A stretch of DNA of 12,809 nucleotides from an uncultured Pelagibacteraceae bacterium (lineage in GTDB: Bacteria > Pseudomonadota > Alphaproteobacteria > Pelagibacterales > Pelagibacteraceae), in the NCBI GenBank assembly GCA_902533955.1, contig CACANV010000013.1:1-12809 (forward strand), in the 5' to 3' direction. The translations under genes were made by a program, and so were the position numbers. Below, one piece after another: positions 6,944 to 12,809 of this stretch. The notes under the pieces are model-generated. The model was not told where the DNA came from, ran no database searches, and saw only the letters and a program-made list of their open reading frames with translations. How positions within the stretch are numbered: position 1 is the first letter of the stretch; the number at the start of each line of letters is the position of its first letter.

Positions 6944-7333
6944 CTATTTTTTACAGTTTTTACACAAACCAAAAAACTCTAAATTATATTTATTGTATTT
7001 CATTCCTGATTTGTCAGCAAAATTACTAAGATATTTAGAAAGCTTTAAGTTGCTTACTTCTGTTACATCTTCGCAGCTTTCACAAATTGAAAAAGCTGTA
7101 GCTTTAGAAACTTGACAATTTGAATTTTTACAAGCAACAAAAGCATTTCTACTTTCAATTTTATGAATTTTGCCAATCTCTACCAATCTATCTAAAGCTC
7201 TATAAACTTGTAATGGAGCTTTAATACCTTGTTTTTTAACACTGTATAAAATTGAATATGCTTTTAATGGTTCAGATGATTTCTCAATAAAATCCAATAC
7301 TATTTTTTGATTTTTTGTTAAGTGTACTTGCAT
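6944..7333 (-). CDS. zur: Zinc uptake regulator, Fur family
   Basis: A 129-residue Fur-family repressor; its place directly behind znuCB identifies it as Zur. The winged-helix recognition region is at about 39-61 (APLQVYRALDRL followed by VEIGKIHKIES). Structural zinc is held by two CxxC pairs, C84-C87 (CESC) and C124-C127 (CKNC). Aligned by eye with E. coli Zur, the sensing-site ligands H77, C88 and E111 correspond to H57, C68 and E92, but the position of H96 is K77; an extra C73 nearby might substitute. With zinc bound it should repress znuA and znuCB-zur through the palindromes at 8931-8963, which makes it autoregulated. It starts 24 nt after the znuB stop; AGGA abuts the ATG, too close for an ideal ribosome-binding site. 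Confidence 0.88.
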   Translation of the reverse strand: MQVHLTKNQKIVLDFIEKSSEPLKAYSILYSVKKQGIKAPLQVYRALDRLVEIGKIHKIESRNAFVACKNSNCQVSKATAFSICESCEDVTEVSNLKLSKYLSNFADKSGMKYNKYNLEFFGLCKNCKK

Positions 7334-7357
7334 CCTATTATATTTACCAATTTACCA

Positions 7358-8161
7358 TTAGTTTTTCAATTGAACGGTTTGTTTAATTTTTAATAATGAA
7401 AGCAAAAATAAAAATAAAGAAGCTGCTATTATTGATGGTCCCGAAGAAGTATTAAACTCTAAAGATGAAAATAAACCAATAATTACAGATAACAAACCGC
7501 CAATTATTGAAAATAACACCATTTTTTGAGGACTGTCTGATACATTTCTTGCCATAGCAGCAGGTATAATTAACATTCCTGTAATTAACAATAACCCTAC
7601 CATTTTTATTGATATTGCAATAATTGCAGCCATTAACACTGTGAATATTGCTTTTGCTCTATCGGGGTTTAATCCTTCAGCTTCTGCTAATTCATAATTT
7701 ACTGTTGATGCAAATAAAGGTTTCCAAATTAATTTTAGTATCAATAAAATAAATGCACCACCAATCCATATTATAAGAATATCATTAACTGTTACTGCTA
7801 ATATGTCTCCAAAAAGCAATCCCATAATATCAAATCTTATAAAAGTTAAGAAACCAATTACTACAAGACCAACTGCTAATGAGGAGTGAGCTAAAAGACC
7901 AAGCAATGCATCCCCAGGTAAATTAGTTTTTTTTTGAAGTTGTATTAAAATTAAAGCTATTAACGATGAAATTATAAATACAGAAAGGGCAATATTTAAT
8001 TCAAAAGAATATGCCAATGTAACACCAAGTAAAGCTGAGTGTGCAAGCGTATCTCCAAAATAAGATAATCTTCTCCAAATCACAAAACAACCAAGAGGAC
8101 CTGTTACAAATGCAACTCCTATACCGGCAACCAACGCTCTTATAAAAAAATCATCAAACAT
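7358..8161 (-). CDS. znuB: Zinc ABC transporter permease ZnuB
   Basis: A 267-residue ABC-3 family permease with about eight hydrophobic segments, forming the membrane channel of the ZnuABC importer. The N-terminal RRLSYFGDTLAHSALLGV motif (30-47) is characteristic of metal-type ABC permeases, as is the later cytoplasmic EAEGLNP stretch near 160, which contacts the ATPase. It starts directly after the znuC stop (TAA then ATG, no gap), so it is co-translated with the ATPase gene. The short spacing to zur on the other side places all three in one transcript. Confidence 0.92.
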   Translation of the reverse strand: MFDDFFIRALVAGIGVAFVTGPLGCFVIWRRLSYFGDTLAHSALLGVTLAYSFELNIALSVFIISSLIALILIQLQKKTNLPGDALLGLLAHSSLAVGLVVIGFLTFIRFDIMGLLFGDILAVTVNDILIIWIGGAFILLILKLIWKPLFASTVNYELAEAEGLNPDRAKAIFTVLMAAIIAISIKMVGLLLITGMLIIPAAMARNVSDSPQKMVLFSIIGGLLSVIIGLFSSLEFNTSSGPSIIAASLFLFLLSLLKIKQTVQLKN

Positions 8162-8908
8162 TTAGTTTTTTTTTACTTCTCCATCATTAGAATGAACATG
8201 ATCATGTTTATGCTCATAAATTGATAATGTTTGAGAAGCCTGTTCACCAAAAAGAGCTTTGTATTCATTATTTCTTGCAACGTCACTAGGTGTACCAGAA
8301 CAACAAACATGTCCATTTAAACAAACCACATGATCAGTAGCACTCATAACTGTATGCAAATCGTGAGATATTAATAAAATACCACAGTTTAATGTATCAG
8401 AGATCTTTTTAATTAATTCATACAATGCAATCTCACCAGTAAAATCAACTCCTTGAACAGGCTCATCTAGTACTAATAAATCTGGCTTTTTTGAAATAGC
8501 TCTAGCAAGTAAAACTCTTTGAAATTCTCCTCCAGATAAATTACCTAAATTTTTATTTTTAAGATGCACAACTCCTGTTAATGATAAAGCTTCATTTACC
8601 GCTTCATCCTTAATGCTTTCAGTTAAAAGCATAAAATCATTAACTCTTAAGGGTAAAGTCCAATCAATCGAAATCTTTTGAGGAACATATCCAACTTTAT
8701 TTGTATACTTTTCAACCTGGCCTTCTATTTTTTTATATATACCTAATGCAATTTTAGCAGTTGTACTCTTTCCTGATCCATTAGGACCTATTAGGGTAAC
8801 AATTTTTCCTTTTTCAACTACTAATGAAACACCTTTGACAAGCCATTTGTCATTTTGCTTAATTCCAACTTCGTTTAATTTTACTAATATATTGTTTTCT
8901 GTACTCAT
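8162..8908 (-). CDS. znuC: Zinc ABC transporter ATPase ZnuC
   Basis: A 248-residue ABC ATPase that powers zinc import with ZnuB. In order: Walker A GPNGSGKST (41-49), Q-loop Q77, signature LSGGE (124-128), Walker B LLVLDEP (144-150) and switch histidine H182 in ISHDLH. The C-terminus ends in a small His cluster (H233, H235, H237, H239) common in zinc-transport ATPases. First gene of the minus-strand operon, divergent from znuA. On the minus strand an AAGAGA-like site precedes the ATG at 8908. Zinc rather than manganese as substrate is inferred from the linked zur and from the His-rich ZnuA. Confidence 0.93.
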   Translation of the reverse strand: MSTENNILVKLNEVGIKQNDKWLVKGVSLVVEKGKIVTLIGPNGSGKSTTAKIALGIYKKIEGQVEKYTNKVGYVPQKISIDWTLPLRVNDFMLLTESIKDEAVNEALSLTGVVHLKNKNLGNLSGGEFQRVLLARAISKKPDLLVLDEPVQGVDFTGEIALYELIKKISDTLNCGILLISHDLHTVMSATDHVVCLNGHVCCSGTPSDVARNNEYKALFGEQASQTLSIYEHKHDHVHSNDGEVKKN

Positions 8909-8930
8909 TAATATTCTCTTGACTTATTAA

Positions 8931-8945
8931 TGTTATATTATTACA
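8931..8945. promoter_or_regulatory. Zur-box-like palindrome 1
   Basis: TGTTATATTATTACA is a 7-1-7 inverted repeat with one mismatch. It differs from palindrome 2 mainly at the centre and in one arm base. Its 18-bp phase to palindrome 2 and its position between znuC and znuA suggest a Zur operator. Confidence 0.65.
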
Positions 8946-8948
8946 TAA

Positions 8949-8963
8949 TGTTATAATATAACA
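8949..8963. promoter_or_regulatory. Zur-box-like palindrome 2
   Basis: TGTTATAATATAACA is a perfect 7-1-7 palindrome resembling the TGTTATA-type half-sites recalled for proteobacterial Zur. It contains the TATAAT that may serve as -10 for znuA, so repressor binding would cover the promoter. Confidence 0.72.
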
Positions 8964-8981
8964 ACCAATTAAAATATAACT

Positions 8982-10073
8982 ATGAAAAATCTAAAAAAAA
9001 CGACATTAATATTTACAATTCTATCATTTTTAACCATTTTTACATCAGCAAATGCCGAAATAAAAGTTGTAGCATCCATTAAACCAATTCATTCATTAGC
9101 TAGCTATCTTATGGATGGCGTAAGCAAACCATCGCTGATAGTCGATGGATACGCATCACCACATGGTTTTGCATTAAAGCCATCTCATGCAAAAATGTTG
9201 CAAGAGGCAGATATTATATTTTGGGTAGGTGAAGATTTAGAAAATTTCTTAGAAAAACCATTAAATTCAATTGCAAAAAAAGCAGAAAAAATTGAGCTGT
9301 TGGAAGCAAAAGGTTTAAGCAAGCTAAAATTTAGAGAAAGAAATATTTTTGATGGTCATGATGATCATGGACATGACGACGACGGTCATAAAAAAAAAGA
9401 TGATCATGGTCACGATGAAGATGGTCACAAGAAAAAAGATGATCATGGTCACGATGATGATGGACACAAGAAAAAAGATGATCATGGTCACAAAGAAGAT
9501 GGTCACAAAGAAGATGGTCACAAAGAAGATGGACATGATGACCATGATGATCATGAAGGACATCACCATGGTGAATTTGATCCACACATTTGGCTAGATC
9601 CAATTAATGCAAAAATTATTTTAAATGAAATGGTTGAGCATTTAATAGAAAATGACGCTAAAAATGCTTCTACTTATAAAAGTAATTTAGAAAAAGCACT
9701 TAAAGATATTGATAAACTTACAATGGAAGTAATGACTGATTTAAATCAAAGTACATCTTCTATAGTTTTTCATGATGCTTATCAGTATTTTGAAAAAAGA
9801 TTTAATGTAAATGTTTTAGGCGCATTTACAGTTAATACAGACGTTATGCCAGGTGCAGAGCAATTAGCTGAAATCAGAGAAATAATTGAGCATGATAAGG
9901 TAAGCTGTATATTTTCCGAACCTCAGTTTAATCCTGATATTATTAATGCTGTTGCAAAAGATATGGATATTAAAACTGGAGTTTTAGATCCATTAGGAGC
10001 TACTCTTAATCCAGGTAAAGACTTATATTTTGATTTAATCAAAAATATGTCTAAATCTTTCAAAGGCTGTTAA
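8982..10073 (+). CDS. znuA: Zinc ABC transporter periplasmic binding protein ZnuA with a long His/Asp loop
   Basis: A 363-residue cluster A-I solute-binding protein that captures zinc in the periplasm and delivers it to ZnuBC. A signal peptide (about 1-25, ending SANA before EIKVV) is clear. Zinc ligands correspond to H61 (ASPHGF), H202 (DPHIWLDP) and H264 (FHDAY). C309 and C363 are spaced as in the E. coli ZnuA disulfide pair. The charged loop between the first and second ligand is greatly expanded: residues 126-197 hold 20 His and 23 Asp, built from three 13-residue units and three KEDGH units. Such loops are thought to scavenge or chaperone zinc; this one looks grown by tandem duplication. 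It is divergent from znuC and shares its control region. No clear ribosome-binding site precedes the ATG. Confidence 0.93.
   Translation: MKNLKKTTLIFTILSFLTIFTSANAEIKVVASIKPIHSLASYLMDGVSKPSLIVDGYASPHGFALKPSHAKMLQEADIIFWVGEDLENFLEKPLNSIAKKAEKIELLEAKGLSKLKFRERNIFDGHDDHGHDDDGHKKKDDHGHDEDGHKKKDDHGHDDDGHKKKDDHGHKEDGHKEDGHKEDGHDDHDDHEGHHHGEFDPHIWLDPINAKIILNEMVEHLIENDAKNASTYKSNLEKALKDIDKLTMEVMTDLNQSTSSIVFHDAYQYFEKRFNVNVLGAFTVNTDVMPGAEQLAEIREIIEHDKVSCIFSEPQFNPDIINAVAKDMDIKTGVLDPLGATLNPGKDLYFDLIKNMSKSFKGC
9360..9476 (+). repeat. Three tandem 39-bp units in znuA
   Basis: The units 9360-9398, 9399-9437 and 9438-9476 each encode DDHGH[DE]-rich 13-mers of the form DDHGHDxDGHKKK. Units 2 and 3 differ at only two bases, whereas unit 1 differs from unit 2 at seven, nearly all silent. 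This suggests a recent duplication of units 2/3 and an older one before it, with selection keeping the protein sequence. Confidence 0.9.
9492..9536 (+). repeat. Three tandem 15-bp units (KEDGH) in znuA
   Basis: Residues 171-185 are KEDGH repeated three times with nearly identical codons (AAAGAAGATGGTCAC, last copy ending GGACAT). They directly follow a partial fourth copy of the 39-bp unit. Likely prone to copy-number change. Confidence 0.88.
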
Positions 10074-10081
10074 TTAAAAAA

Positions 10082-10110
10082 TTGAACTTTAGCCATAAAT
10101 AATATTTAAT
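10082..10110 (+). promoter_or_regulatory. Candidate promoter of the DpkA/Ldh2-like gene
   Basis: TTGAAC (10082-10087) is followed after 17 nt by TTTAAT (10105-10110) in the 44-nt gap behind znuA. An AT-only 8-1-8 inverted repeat (10099-10115) overlaps the -10; in DNA this AT-rich it may be chance. Confidence 0.3.
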
Positions 10111-10117
10111 ATTATAT

Positions 10118-11116
10118 ATGGCTACTGTTTCTTTAACCTTAGACAAGATTTTTGATTTAGCAAAAAAAACTTTATTAGCTAATAAATGCGATGATGAAAC
10201 CGCATCTATTCTTGCTGATTTAATCATGAAAGCTGAAAGAGATGGTTCACTCTCACACGGTTTGTTTAGATTACCTGCATATGTAAGTGGCTTAAAAAGT
10301 GGAAAAATTAATGGTAAAGCAAGACCAGAAATTAAAAAAATATCTCCAAGTGTAATTAAAATATTAGGCAATAATTGTTTAGCTCCTATGGTTTTAAACA
10401 AAGGTATTCCAGAATTAGTTAAGGCTGCAAAAGAAAATGGTGTTGCTGTATTAGCTATAACTAATTCACATCATATGGCGGCTATGTGGCCTGAAACTGA
10501 AGCTATAGCAGAGCAAGGTCTTGTTGCTTTTGCATGCACTTCCTATAAGCCTGCTGTTGCTCCTGCAGGTGCGATTAAACCACTGTATGGAACTAACCCA
10601 ATATCTTTTGCTTGGCCAAGAAAAGGAAAAACTCCAGTTGTTTATGATATGGCCACAGCATCAATGGCAATGGGTGAAGTTCAAGTTGCTAAAAGAGAAG
10701 GGCACAAGGTTCCTTTAGGAACAGGTTTAACTAAAGACGGAAAAGAAACGACAGACCCAGGAGAAATAGCTGATGGCGGAGTTTTATTACCTTTTGGTGG
10801 ATATAAAGGCTCTGGGATTGCGATGATGGTAGAGTTATTAGCAGGAGCCCTAGTAGGCGATAAATTCAGTTATGAGACAGCTGCAAATGATACTAATGAT
10901 GGTGGACCTCCAAGTGGAGGTGAATTTATTTTAGCCATATCACCTGACAAATTATCCGAAAATGATTGGGACAAACATTCATCTGAATTTTTTGAAAAAA
11001 TGAAATCCATGGATGGAGTTAGACTTCCGGGTGAGAGAAGGCACACAAATAGATTGGACAAAGGTCCAAGAAATATTAATGAAGAACTAGTTAATAAAAT
11101 TAAGTCCTTAAGTTAA
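10118..11116 (+). CDS. DpkA/Ldh2-family NAD(P)H-dependent oxidoreductase, probable cyclic imine (Pyr2C/Pip2C) reductase
   Basis: A 332-residue member of the malate/L-lactate dehydrogenase 2 (Ldh2) family. Family marks are SHGLFRLPAY (46-55) with catalytic H47, NSHHMAAMWPE (116-126), GTNPISFAWP (158-167), YDMATASMA (176-184) and LLPFGGYKGSG (223-233). The SHHxAAxWPE and GERR elements recall Pseudomonas DpkA, which reduces delta1-pyrroline-2-carboxylate and delta1-piperideine-2-carboxylate to L-proline and L-pipecolate, more than malate or lactate dehydrogenases. That would fit use of trans-3-hydroxyproline, D-proline or D-lysine, but no pathway partner is in the window. It begins 44 nt after znuA with no clear ribosome-binding site. 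Its 3' end overlaps the convergent exonuclease gene by 9 bp. Confidence 0.8.
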   Translation: MATVSLTLDKIFDLAKKTLLANKCDDETASILADLIMKAERDGSLSHGLFRLPAYVSGLKSGKINGKARPEIKKISPSVIKILGNNCLAPMVLNKGIPELVKAAKENGVAVLAITNSHHMAAMWPETEAIAEQGLVAFACTSYKPAVAPAGAIKPLYGTNPISFAWPRKGKTPVVYDMATASMAMGEVQVAKREGHKVPLGTGLTKDGKETTDPGEIADGGVLLPFGGYKGSGIAMMVELLAGALVGDKFSYETAANDTNDGGPPSGGEFILAISPDKLSENDWDKHSSEFFEKMKSMDGVRLPGERRHTNRLDKGPRNINEELVNKIKSLS

Positions 11117-11884
11117 TTCAATTTCTATTGGAGTATGATCAGATGGTTTAGTTTTACCTCTAGGATACTTATTTATTTTAACATCCTTGATTATATTGAT
11201 TAGTGAATTAGAAATTAGAAAATGATCAATTCTCATACCATTATTTTTTTGCCAAGCTCCACTAGTATAATCCCAAAAGGTATATCCTTCTTTATCAGGA
11301 TGAATATGTCTGTATGCATCATGAAAACCTAAATTTAAAAGTTCTCTTAATTTTTTTCTTATTTCTAATCTAAATAAAGCATCATTTTCATAACTTTTAG
11401 GATTGTGAACATCTTCAGCAGATGGAATTATGTTAAAATCACCTCCTATAATAATATTTTCATTTTTTTTTAGAAGTGATTTAAGTTTATTAATTAGATT
11501 ATCTAACCAGTATAATTTATAAGTATATTTTTCTGTATCTACAGGATTGCCATTAGGTGTGTAAATATTTATTAGATTAATTGATTTTGACTTATGTTTT
11601 ATTTCAGCTGTTATAATCCTAGATTGCTTATTTTTATCTTTAAAGATATCTTTTTGAATATTTTCTAATTTTTTTTTTGAAAGTATAGCAACTCCATTAT
11701 AACTTTTTTGTCCAAAAACATAATTTTCATATTTTAGATTTTCGAGATCATTGTATGGATAGTTTTCTTCTTGGGCTTTAATCTCTTGTACCATCAATAC
11801 GTCTGGAGAAAATTTCTTAAGATATTCTTGAACGTTCAAAATACGAGCTCTAATAGAATTTACATTCCAGGAGCTTATAATCAT
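11108..11884 (-). CDS. xth: Exodeoxyribonuclease III (AP endonuclease)
   Basis: A 258-residue Mg-dependent nuclease of the endonuclease/exonuclease/phosphatase fold for base-excision repair. Counting from the ATG at 11884: MIISSWNVNSIRAR start with N7, metal-binding E34 (VQEIKA), YTPNG (109-113... ), GGDFN with D149 and N151, GMRIDHFL with D220, and SDH with catalytic D249-H250. I choose this start because the conserved SWNVNSIRAR begins at residue 4, and because the ATG shares one base with the stop of the upstream Fe-S carrier gene (TAATG). An in-frame ATG ten codons earlier (11914) would only add an unconserved hydrophobic stretch inside that gene. Length is normal. The end overlaps the convergent DpkA-like gene by 9 bp. 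Confidence 0.93.
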   Translation of the reverse strand: MIISSWNVNSIRARILNVQEYLKKFSPDVLMVQEIKAQEENYPYNDLENLKYENYVFGQKSYNGVAILSKKKLENIQKDIFKDKNKQSRIITAEIKHKSKSINLINIYTPNGNPVDTEKYTYKLYWLDNLINKLKSLLKKNENIIIGGDFNIIPSAEDVHNPKSYENDALFRLEIRKKLRELLNLGFHDAYRHIHPDKEGYTFWDYTSGAWQKNNGMRIDHFLISNSLINIIKDVKINKYPRGKTKPSDHTPIEIELT

Positions 11885-12201
11885 TAAAGAGAGAAAGATA
11901 CTCCACAACCACAAGCAGATTTGCTTTGTGGGTTATTGATTTTAAATGAGTCTCCAATTAATTCTTTTACATAATCAACTTCTGAACCTTTTAATAAATC
12001 TGCTGATGTTTTATCAATTAATATATTATCCTGCTTTAAATCATCTTCATTTACAGCTTTATCAAAAGAAAAATCATATTGAAATCCAGAACAACCACCA
12101 CCTTTTATTGCGATTCTAAAAAATGATCCCTTATCTTTAGATGACAACAAATTATTGATTTGTTTTATAGCATTATCTGTAAATTTAATTTCTTTAATCA
12201 T
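11884..12201 (-). CDS. erpA: A-type iron-sulfur carrier, ErpA/IscA family
   Basis: A 105-residue HesB/IscA-type protein that carries Fe-S clusters to apo-enzymes. The three cluster-binding cysteines are present: C37 (GGGCSGFQY), C97 and C99 (SACGCG), with the usual C-terminal GVSFSL. ErpA rather than IscA or SufA is preferred because there is no isc or suf cluster here and because erpA beside xth and dgt is, from memory, common in alphaproteobacteria; the sequence alone does not settle it. IlvD in this window is one possible Fe-S client. First gene of a two-gene unit with xth; divergent from dgt across a 50-bp gap. Confidence 0.88.
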   Translation of the reverse strand: MIKEIKFTDNAIKQINNLLSSKDKGSFFRIAIKGGGCSGFQYDFSFDKAVNEDDLKQDNILIDKTSADLLKGSEVDYVKELIGDSFKINNPQSKSACGCGVSFSL

Positions 12202-12204
12202 TAT

Positions 12205-12234
12205 TTAACACTGATATTACTAATATAGTATTAT
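12205..12234 (+). promoter_or_regulatory. Candidate promoter of the dGTPase-like gene
   Basis: TTAACA (12205-12210) and TATTAT (12229-12234), each one base off consensus, are 18 nt apart in the 50-bp divergent gap. Transcription would start near 12241, leaving a leader of about 11 nt with no clear ribosome-binding site. Confidence 0.4.
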
Positions 12235-12251
12235 TTTACCAAATTTAAAGA

Positions 12252-12809
12252 ATGAAAAATTACTTAAAATTAGGTCTGTTTAAATCAAAAGGTAGATTAG
12301 TTTATGAACCACAAAATAAATTTAGAACACCATTTCAGAGGGATAGAGACAGGATAATTCATTCGGCCTCATTTAGAAGGCTTAAACACAAAACTCAGGT
12401 TTTTGTTAATACTGAGGGTGATCATTATCGTACAAGAATAACTCATTCTATGGAGGTTTCACAAATAGCAAGGTCAATTGCTAAATATTTATCTTTAAAT
12501 GATGATTTAGCAGAAACTTTAAGTTTGGCACATGATTTAGGTCATACACCCTTTGGACATGCTGGTGAAAAAATCTTAAATGAGTGCATGGAAAATTATG
12601 GAGGTTTTGACCATAATTTACAAACTTTAAGGATAGTTATGTTTTTGGAACATAAATATTTAAAATTCAAAGGTTTAAACTTATCAATAGAAACACTTGA
12701 TGGATTACTAAAACACAATGGACCTTATAAAGATCTAGAAAAATTAAATAAAATTATAGGTCTTAAAAATTTTAAGAATAAAATTAGATTTAATAAAAAT
12801 ACTTTTTTG
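12252..12809 (+). CDS. dgt: dGTPase-like deoxynucleotide triphosphohydrolase (5' part)
   Basis: An open frame from the ATG at 12252 to the window edge, 186 codons without a stop. The start [16 protein letters not shown] leads into [19 protein letters not shown], the typical beginning of Dgt-like HD hydrolases. Then come [11 protein letters not shown] (41-51), R-T-R-x-T-H with metal ligand H65, and [13 protein letters not shown] (94-106) with H94-D95. This family cleaves dNTPs to deoxynucleosides and triphosphate; members near erpA/xth are usually annotated as dGTPase-like protein, and the preferred nucleotide is not certain. The rest of the gene, including the last metal-binding Asp, is outside the window. 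Confidence 0.88.
   Translation, partial: MKNYLKLGLFKSKGRLVYEPQNKFRTPFQRDRDRIIHSASFRRLKHKTQVFVNTEGDHYRTRITHSMEVSQIARSIAKYLSLNDDLAETLSLAHDLGHTPFGHAGEKILNECMENYGGFDHNLQTLRIVMFLEHKYLKFKGLNLSIETLDGLLKHNGPYKDLEKLNKIIGLKNFKNKIRFNKNTFL

Larger units (their letters stand above)
8919..8968. promoter_or_regulatory. Divergent znuA / znuCB-zur promoter region
   Basis: For znuA (plus strand), TTGACT (8919-8924) with CATAAT (8944-8949) at 19 nt, or the perfect TATAAT at 8952-8957 without a good -35, are candidate elements. For znuC (minus strand), TTGGTT (8968 to 8963) and TGTAAT (8945 to 8940) are 17 nt apart. All candidates overlap the two palindromes, so one repressor could block both directions. Confidence 0.5.

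Noticed and set aside
9360..9536. Possible CRISPR array
   Set aside because: Units are directly adjacent with no unique spacers, keep the reading frame and encode a repeated peptide; this is coding tandem repeat.
9324..9603. Open frames on both strands over the znuA repeat
   Set aside because: They are by-products of the His/Asp/Lys codon repeats: low-complexity Met/Ile or His/Asp translations with no independent start signal. The znuA frame has clear ligands and a signal peptide.
10099..10115. 8-1-8 AT-only palindrome as an operator
   Set aside because: It consists only of A and T in very AT-rich DNA and has no match to a known operator, so chance is likely; it is mentioned only with the promoter.
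10060..10401. Minus-strand open frame across the start of the DpkA-like gene
   Set aside because: Antisense to a recognised family; no family motifs or start signal of its own. The same applies to short frames at 3946-4149, 10521-10718 and 10870-11061.
11885..11914. Longer exonuclease III start (ATG at 11914)
   Set aside because: The ten extra residues are an unconserved hydrophobic stretch lying inside the Fe-S carrier gene; the ATG at 11884 begins right at the conserved N-terminus and forms the TAATG junction.
12216..12230. Short inverted repeat TACTA-ATA-TAGTA in the erpA/dgt gap as an iron-response operator
   Set aside because: Only a 5-bp arm, with no resemblance to the IscR, RirA or Irr sites that I know.

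Overview
The window is strongly AT-rich with very short or overlapping gene junctions. Together with the gene content (Zur/ZnuABC, a LMW-type ArsC with a divergent aquaglyceroporin, and a dgt / erpA / xth neighbourhood that I recall as typical of alphaproteobacteria), this suggests a streamlined marine alphaproteobacterium of the SAR11/Pelagibacterales type. That taxonomic call is inference; there is no rRNA or other phylogenetic marker here.

Layout. (1) 1-4159, plus strand: the last codons of an unidentified gene, then ilvD (branched-chain amino-acid synthesis), a compact manC-like GDP-mannose/PMI enzyme, dgkA and a DMT-family exporter. The first four genes are chained by 1-nt stop/start overlaps (TAATG, TAATG, TGATG). 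(2) 4156-5441, minus strand: a 66-aa membrane protein with its own candidate promoter and, upstream of it, a PiT-like permease; a perfect 11-bp hairpin lies between them. (3) 5601-8908, minus strand: one tightly packed co-directional cluster read znuC - znuB - zur - small membrane protein - arsC - aqpS-like channel. (4) 8909-8981: divergent control region with two Zur-box-like palindromes 18 bp apart. (5) 8982-11116, plus strand: znuA with a long His/Asp repeat loop, then a DpkA/Ldh2-family reductase. (6) 11108-12201, minus strand: erpA-like Fe-S carrier and exonuclease III, linked by TAATG. (7) 12252 to the edge, plus strand: the 5' part of a dGTPase-like HD hydrolase.

How it works together. 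ZnuA (periplasmic), ZnuB (membrane) and ZnuC (ATPase) make a complete high-affinity zinc importer, and Zur, encoded in the same operon, very probably represses both arms through the two palindromes. Downstream of zur, ArsC (arsenate to arsenite) and an AqpS-like channel (arsenite efflux down its gradient) form a minimal two-step arsenic detoxification module without ArsR, ArsB or Acr3. A PiT-like permease follows immediately; if it carries phosphate, it would also be an entry route for arsenate. ilvD, manC, dgkA, xth, erpA and dgt are housekeeping functions.

I do not see a phage, insertion sequence, CRISPR array, rRNA or tRNA. The most unusual items are the zinc-arsenic gene chain with its unknown 73-aa membrane protein, the ManC that lacks its usual inter-domain segment, the atypical PiT motifs, and a Zur that lacks one expected zinc-sensing histidine.
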